Assembly (NCBI GenBank): GCA_016744575.1
Contig: JADGEC010000015.1
Span: forward strand, 1 to 43,068
DNA length: 43,068 nucleotides
Source: Sulfurimonadaceae bacterium
GTDB taxonomy: Bacteria; Campylobacterota; Campylobacteria; Campylobacterales; Sulfurimonadaceae
Reading direction: 5' to 3'
Position 1 is the stretch's first letter. The number at the start of each line of letters is the position of its first letter. The notes under the pieces were generated by a model that was not told where the DNA came from, searched no databases, and saw only the letters and a list, made by a program, of their open reading frames with translations. Shown in pieces: positions 39,197 through 43,068 of this stretch. A program made the position numbers and the translations under genes.

Positions 39197-39550
39197 TTAA
39201 CCACAGCTTGGAACATTTCCGGAATCGCTGGCATACTCTATGACGAAGTCACGTACATGCTCCAGTTTTTTCCAGTTTTTTGGGTTTTCCAGGAACTTCT
39301 CTGCTTTTGGAAACTTCTCACTGTAGAGATCGATGAACCCTTCACCCTTGTCCTCAAAGAGCTCTTCCCACTCGTCTTGTGTGTGTTCAGCAGCGAACTT
39401 CGCACCACTGGCATGGAACTTTGACTTAAAACTCTTTAGATAGATCTTTTGCCCTTTTTTCACATCAGCCTGTGCCATACTCACTGTAAGAGCGGTCATA
39501 GCCAATATCATCGCTACCATCTTAAAAAGGTTTGTTTTTTTTCGTTTCAT
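39197..39550 (-). CDS. Cytochrome c-like periplasmic protein without CXXCH
   Basis: GGAGG lies 5 nt before the ATG at 39550. The 117-residue precursor has a signal peptide (KMVAMILAMTALTVSMAQAD). The mature part starts like a cytochrome c (VKKGQKIYLKSFKSKFHASG) but where CXXCH is expected it has SKFHAS. It continues AKFAAEHTQDEWEELFEDKG, ends SGNVPSCG with a lone Cys, and keeps the helical layout of a class I cytochrome. Related heme-less proteins occur in Campylobacterota. Without the Cys pair, covalent heme is not possible; the role may be as a chaperone or metal site, or nothing known. It is transcribed with the cytochrome c gene, possibly from the same promoter. Confidence 0.78.
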   Translation of the reverse strand: MKRKKTNLFKMVAMILAMTALTVSMAQADVKKGQKIYLKSFKSKFHASGAKFAAEHTQDEWEELFEDKGEGFIDLYSEKFPKAEKFLENPKNWKKLEHVRDFVIEYASDSGNVPSCG

Positions 39551-39589
39551 CGTAACCTCCATCGGTTTTGATAGTCACAGTTTAGAAGA

Positions 39590-39608
39590 TCATTGTGTAG
39601 TCATTGTG
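39590..39608. promoter_or_regulatory. 11-bp direct repeat (TCATTGTG) upstream of the heme-less cytochrome gene
   Basis: TCATTGTG occurs at 39590-39597 and 39601-39608, an 11-bp period. That spacing is typical of sites bound by OmpR-family dimers, and a regulator of that family is encoded 2 kb away. The link is inference. Confidence 0.4.
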
Positions 39609-39690
39609 AAATCGCTTTTCTAGTAACACATTAGTAGCAGATAATTAGGCTAGATCTATATGTTTTATAAATTTTAAACTTACTTGAGTG

Positions 39691-39696
39691 TATACT
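39691..39696 (+). promoter_or_regulatory. -10 box (TATACT) for the PEP carboxykinase gene
   Basis: TATACT lies 81 nt before the pckA ATG in an otherwise gene-free gap (39551-39776). Confidence 0.4.
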
Positions 39697-39776
39697 TATC
39701 GCCAAGAAAGAGCTAATGTTTTACATGCTCCCTTCAGTAGGTCTAAGTAGAACAAATTCGATGAAAAGTGGAATCT

Positions 39777-41360
39777 ATGAATACGCAAACAGAGATAGAA
39801 AACCTTGGGATCAAGAATATTGGTGAACTTTATCATAATGTAGGATTTGACACATTAATCGAACATGAGATAAAAAATGGTGAGACGCTCGCAGATAGTG
39901 GTGCGACGATGGTCGATACCGGTATTTTTACCGGTAGAAGCCCTAAGGACAAGTACTTTGTCGATCAGGAGCCTTCTAATAAGAACATCGCATGGGGAGA
40001 TGTGAACCAGCCGGTCTCAAAAGAGATCTTTGATGAGCTGTATGCTGTCGCGACAGAGCAGCTTTCCGGAAAAGACCTCTATGTCATGGACCTTTATGCT
40101 GGTGCCAGTAAAGCAAGTCAGTATCCTGTTCGCTTTGTCTCAGAGATAGCATGGCAAGCTCATTTTGTGAAAAATATGTTCATCCGCCCAAGTGAAGAGG
40201 AATTGGCAGGCTTTAAACCGGGCTTCACACTTATCAATGCTTGTCAGGCAGTCAACGATAAATGGAAAGAGCATGGACTAAACTCTGAAGTATTCGTACT
40301 TTTCAATGTTGAAGACAACATCGCTATCGTAGGAGGTACCTGGTATGGCGGCGAGATGAAGAAGGGTATCTTCTCCATGATGAACTACTGGCTACCACTT
40401 CAGGACAAGCTTGCGATGCACTGTTCAGCCAATATCGGAAAAGAGGGTGATGTAGCACTCTTCTTCGGTTTGAGTGGGACAGGTAAGACGACGCTCTCTA
40501 CTGATGCGAATCGTGAGCTGATCGGTGATGATGAGCACGGTTGGGATGATGAAGGAGTCTTTAACTTCGAAGGTGGCTGTTACGCAAAAGTCATCAATCT
40601 TAATGCAAATAATGAACCTGAGATCTATGGTGCGATCAAACGTAATGCGATGCTTGAGAACGTCGTTGCCAATGATGCGGGAGAAGTCGATTATGATGAT
40701 GGCTCCAAAACAGAGAACACACGTGTCTCTTACCCGATCGAGCATATAGAGAACCATTGTACGACCCTTTCAGGTGGTCATCCAAATAACATCATCTTCC
40801 TCTCTGCAGATGCTTTTGGTGTACTACCTCCGGTAAGTAAGCTCTCTAAAGAGCAGGCTATGTACTACTTCCTTAGTGGATACACGGCAAAAGTCGCTGG
40901 TACAGAACGTGGTATCACCGAGCCGGTGGCGACCTTCTCTGCTTGTTTTGGTGAAGCATTCCTGCCACTGCATCCAACAGTCTATGCCAAGTTGCTTGGT
41001 GAGAAGATCGATGAGCATGGTGTCAATGTCTATCTTGTGAACACGGGTTGGACAGGTGGCGCTTATGGTGTCGGCAAACGGATGAGTATCAAAGATACTC
41101 GTGCCTGTATCAATAGTATCCTGGACGGTTCTATCAACGAAGGTGAGTTTGATACGACCAGGACGTTCCGCCTTAAAGTACCTAAGACACTCGGTGATAT
41201 CAAACCTGAGGTCCTTAACCCACGTTTAGCCTGGGAAGATAAAGAGCTGTTTGATGCGACACGTGACAAACTTGGACAGATGTTTATCGACAACTTCCAA
41301 AAATACCAGACAGAAGAGAGTGAGTTCGACTTCTCTGAAGCCGGCCCGAAACTTCCATAA
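39777..41360 (+). CDS. pckA: Phosphoenolpyruvate carboxykinase (ATP)
   Basis: The start at 39777 gives [20 protein letters not shown]; a GTG at 39768 is less likely. The protein is 527 residues, the standard length for the ATP-dependent enzyme. Motifs include [12 protein letters not shown] (substrate Arg), [20 protein letters not shown], the P-loop [34 protein letters not shown] (metal-binding Asp), and [10 protein letters not shown]. It converts oxaloacetate to phosphoenolpyruvate with ATP in the cytoplasm, linking the TCA cycle to gluconeogenesis. A rho-independent terminator follows 12 nt after the stop. It stands alone. Confidence 0.95.
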   Translation: MNTQTEIENLGIKNIGELYHNVGFDTLIEHEIKNGETLADSGATMVDTGIFTGRSPKDKYFVDQEPSNKNIAWGDVNQPVSKEIFDELYAVATEQLSGKDLYVMDLYAGASKASQYPVRFVSEIAWQAHFVKNMFIRPSEEELAGFKPGFTLINACQAVNDKWKEHGLNSEVFVLFNVEDNIAIVGGTWYGGEMKKGIFSMMNYWLPLQDKLAMHCSANIGKEGDVALFFGLSGTGKTTLSTDANRELIGDDEHGWDDEGVFNFEGGCYAKVINLNANNEPEIYGAIKRNAMLENVVANDAGEVDYDDGSKTENTRVSYPIEHIENHCTTLSGGHPNNIIFLSADAFGVLPPVSKLSKEQAMYYFLSGYTAKVAGTERGITEPVATFSACFGEAFLPLHPTVYAKLLGEKIDEHGVNVYLVNTGWTGGAYGVGKRMSIKDTRACINSILDGSINEGEFDTTRTFRLKVPKTLGDIKPEVLNPRLAWEDKELFDATRDKLGQMFIDNFQKYQTEESEFDFSEAGPKLP

Positions 41361-41372
41361 ATGTTCCACTTC

Positions 41373-41400
41373 CCTTCCGGATCCCTCCGGGAGGACTTTT
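41373..41400 (+). terminator. Rho-independent terminator after pckA
   Basis: CCTTCCGG / CCGGGAGG form an 8-bp stem (one G-U) with loop ATCCCT (41373-41394), followed by ACTTTT. Confidence 0.8.
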
Positions 41401-41513
41401 GACTTCGACCTTCATCATACTGTATCTATTGTAAGACATACACTTTAGATGAGCACTTTTTCAGCGTCTTCAGAGTAGATCACCGACATTTATATTAAAG
41501 AGATCGGGTATAT

Positions 41514-41529
41514 TTCAAATACATTTGAA
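41514..41529. promoter_or_regulatory. Palindrome upstream of the adhesin-like gene
   Basis: TTCAAAT-AC-ATTTGAA is a perfect palindrome with a third half-site ATTTGAA at 41554-41560. A TACAAT -10 box (41645-41650) and AAGGA (41681-41685) follow before the ATG at 41693. The 41361-41692 interval holds only these and the pckA terminator. Confidence 0.45.
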
Positions 41530-41692
41530 GTATATCTAAATGCTATTTAACAGATTTGAATATGAGAAAGACTTACTCCTACTTACTAGCTTGTTATCAA
41601 AAGAAATCTTCAAGAATATAACGCACATTGTGATTATGAATCTGTACAATTAAAACAGAACATTTCAATAACATAAGAACAAGGATGTGGTC

Positions 41693-42973
41693 ATGCCGAT
41701 AGCAGATATACAGATAAATACTTATACACAGGGTCTTCAAGGTAGTCCATCAGTGACAGACCTCACTGATGGCGGTTATGTAGTGATTTGGCAATCAAAT
41801 AGTCAAGATGGTAGTCGTGAGGGTGTCTACGCTCAGCGATACGATGCGGATGGCGAAAGAGTCGGCAGTGAGACCCAAGTCAATACCTACACCGATGGTT
41901 CTCAATCTCTTCCCATTGTCACGGGACTGGTCGATGGTGGTTATGTGGTGACGTGGACGTCATATAGACAAGATGGTAATCTTGGGGGTGTCTACGCTCA
42001 GCGATACGATGTGGAAGGAGAGAGCGTCGGCAATGAGACACAGATAAGTACCTCTACCACGGGCGGGCGAGCTCAACCTTCTATCACTGGACTTACTGAT
42101 GGTGGTTATGTCGTCTCATGGACTGCGTATAAACAAGATGGCAATGATGGTATCTATGCTCAGCGATTTGATGTGGAAGGAGAGCGCGTTGGTCAGGAGA
42201 CTCAGATCAATACTGAGACTCTTTTTAATATACGTGATTTTCACGTAAATCATGACGTCACCGGGCTTACAGATGGTGGGTTTGTGTTGATGTGGATGTC
42301 AAGAGATAGTGAGAATCAAACGAGTATTCATGCTCAGCGATTTGATGCGGAAGGAGAGAGCGTCGGCAGTGAGACTCAGGTCAATACCTATAGAGGTCCG
42401 GTCACAGATAGCTCTGTCACTGAGCTCATCGATGGTGGTTTTGTGATGACGTGGACATCGAAAGGACAAGATGGCGATAGTTATGGTATCTATGCTCAGC
42501 GATATGATGTGGATGGTGCGAAAGTCGGCAGTGAGACCCAGATCAATACCTATACCGATGATCCTCAGGTGAATCCTTCTATCACTGGACTGACTGATGG
42601 TGGTTATGTGGTGACATGGCAATCATATGGACAGGATTTAGTTGGTAATTACAGTATCTATGCTCAGAGATTTGATGCGCATGACGTATCAGTCGGCAGT
42701 GAGACTAGGATAAACACCTATAAGTGGGGTGATCAAGGCCATCCTTCTGTCACGGGTCTTCCTGATGGTGGTTATGTGGTGACTTGGGAGTCAATTGGAC
42801 AAGATGGTGATGGTTCCGGTATCTATGCTCAACGTTTTGATGTGGATGGGAATCCCTTTACTCCTGCCGCGGATGACGGTGATGACACCCCACTACCTCC
42901 ACCTGCTGAGGGTGTGGTCTTCAGCGATGATTTCAATGACACTGGACTGGGTGAGTGGTATGAGATCAGCTAA
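41693..42973 (+). CDS. Seven-repeat adhesin-like protein, apparently cut short
   Basis: The start at 41693 (AAGGA 7 nt upstream) is better than the GTG at 41687. The 426-residue product consists of seven repeats of about 50-55 residues, each ending in xxAQRYDxxGxxVGxET and containing TDGGYVVTWxSxxQDG, the repeat seen in large RTX-type and VCBS-like adhesins of marine bacteria. The start falls directly into repeat 1 (IADIQINTYTQ), and there is no signal peptide. The last residues (GVVFSDDFNDTGLGEWYEIS) open a new concanavalin-like domain and stop at once at TAA 42971-42973. No other frame continues it. It may be a fragment of a giant type-I-secreted adhesin, broken at both ends, or a short relative. 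Confidence 0.72.
   Translation: MPIADIQINTYTQGLQGSPSVTDLTDGGYVVIWQSNSQDGSREGVYAQRYDADGERVGSETQVNTYTDGSQSLPIVTGLVDGGYVVTWTSYRQDGNLGGVYAQRYDVEGESVGNETQISTSTTGGRAQPSITGLTDGGYVVSWTAYKQDGNDGIYAQRFDVEGERVGQETQINTETLFNIRDFHVNHDVTGLTDGGFVLMWMSRDSENQTSIHAQRFDAEGESVGSETQVNTYRGPVTDSSVTELIDGGFVMTWTSKGQDGDSYGIYAQRYDVDGAKVGSETQINTYTDDPQVNPSITGLTDGGYVVTWQSYGQDLVGNYSIYAQRFDAHDVSVGSETRINTYKWGDQGHPSVTGLPDGGYVVTWESIGQDGDGSGIYAQRFDVDGNPFTPAADDGDDTPLPPPAEGVVFSDDFNDTGLGEWYEIS
41702..42865. repeat. Seven tandem coding repeats of about 160 nt
   Basis: The nucleotide motif TATGCTCAGCGATTTGATG, with small changes, recurs at the end of each unit. The units are diverged (about 60-80% alike by eye), with repeat 4 the most different (ENQTSIHAQRFD). 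Such arrays change copy number by recombination. Confidence 0.7.
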
Positions 42974-43068
42974 CCCGAATTTAAATCCGAAGTGCAATCT
43001 TTGAGAATCAGAAGATCAGAGATAGTGCTTTAGGGGTTTGAAGAGGCTAGATGATAGAATCCCACTTC

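Noticed and set aside
1-43068. CRISPR arrays, insertion sequences, tRNA or rRNA genes
   Set aside because: I found no regularly spaced direct repeats, transposase motifs, cloverleaf-like sequences or conserved rRNA segments in the gaps. Tandem repeats seen are coding (adhesin, PKD).

Overview
The window looks like the chromosome of a free-living Campylobacterota bacterium (Sulfurimonas/Sulfurovum type). I base this on protein families and gene order, not on any search. The supports are a remote CheZ beside a U32 hydroxylase gene (the order I recall from Helicobacter pylori HP0170/HP0169), a desulforubrerythrin, a catalase paired with an ankyrin protein, a DUF3972 protein next to purE, alpha-subunit-type GlyQ, a c553-type cytochrome, and short intergenic gaps with TATAAT-like -10 boxes. 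No rRNA, tRNA, CRISPR array, transposase or phage gene was seen.

Region 1 (1-7.6 kb, + strand) is an accessory surface/secretion locus. It holds the end of an NHL-repeat protein, a second secreted protein with the same C-terminal domain, an FnIII-type lipoprotein, a 59-residue Tat-like peptide, a PKD-repeat lipoprotein, a frameshifted second copy of the peptide gene, a PqqD-HprK fusion kinase and a family-5 nucleotidyltransferase. The two peptide copies share a leader but have unrelated C-termini. Each is followed about 80 nt later by the same 45-nt inverted repeat. This has the layout of a peptide-modification (RiPP-like) system and is the most interesting part of the window.

Region 2 (7.6-15.5 kb) holds three outer-membrane beta-barrel genes (two more or less paralogous), a small Lys/Ala-rich histone-like gene hidden on the minus strand, a regulator-like gene overlapping bioF, and an ABC ATPase overlapping a class A penicillin-binding protein gene.

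Region 3 (15.5-21 kb, - strand) holds leuA, an oxidative-stress block (desulforubrerythrin, catalase, ankyrin protein) and a PHP histidinol phosphatase. Region 4 (21-33 kb) holds cheZ, trhP-like U32, purE, DUF3972, DUF89, glyQ and recD2. Between DUF89 and glyQ sits a minus-strand insert of an M6 metalloprotease, its separately encoded propeptide, and a diguanylate cyclase with two periplasmic binding domains.

Region 5 (33-43 kb) holds a periplasmic protein of unknown role, an L,D-transpeptidase, a GNAT acetyltransferase, an NhaC antiporter, a degenerate WGR protein, an OmpR-type two-component system, a cytochrome c, a cytochrome-like protein without a heme motif, ATP-dependent PEP carboxykinase with a good terminator, and a seven-repeat adhesin-like protein that stops abruptly near the window end.
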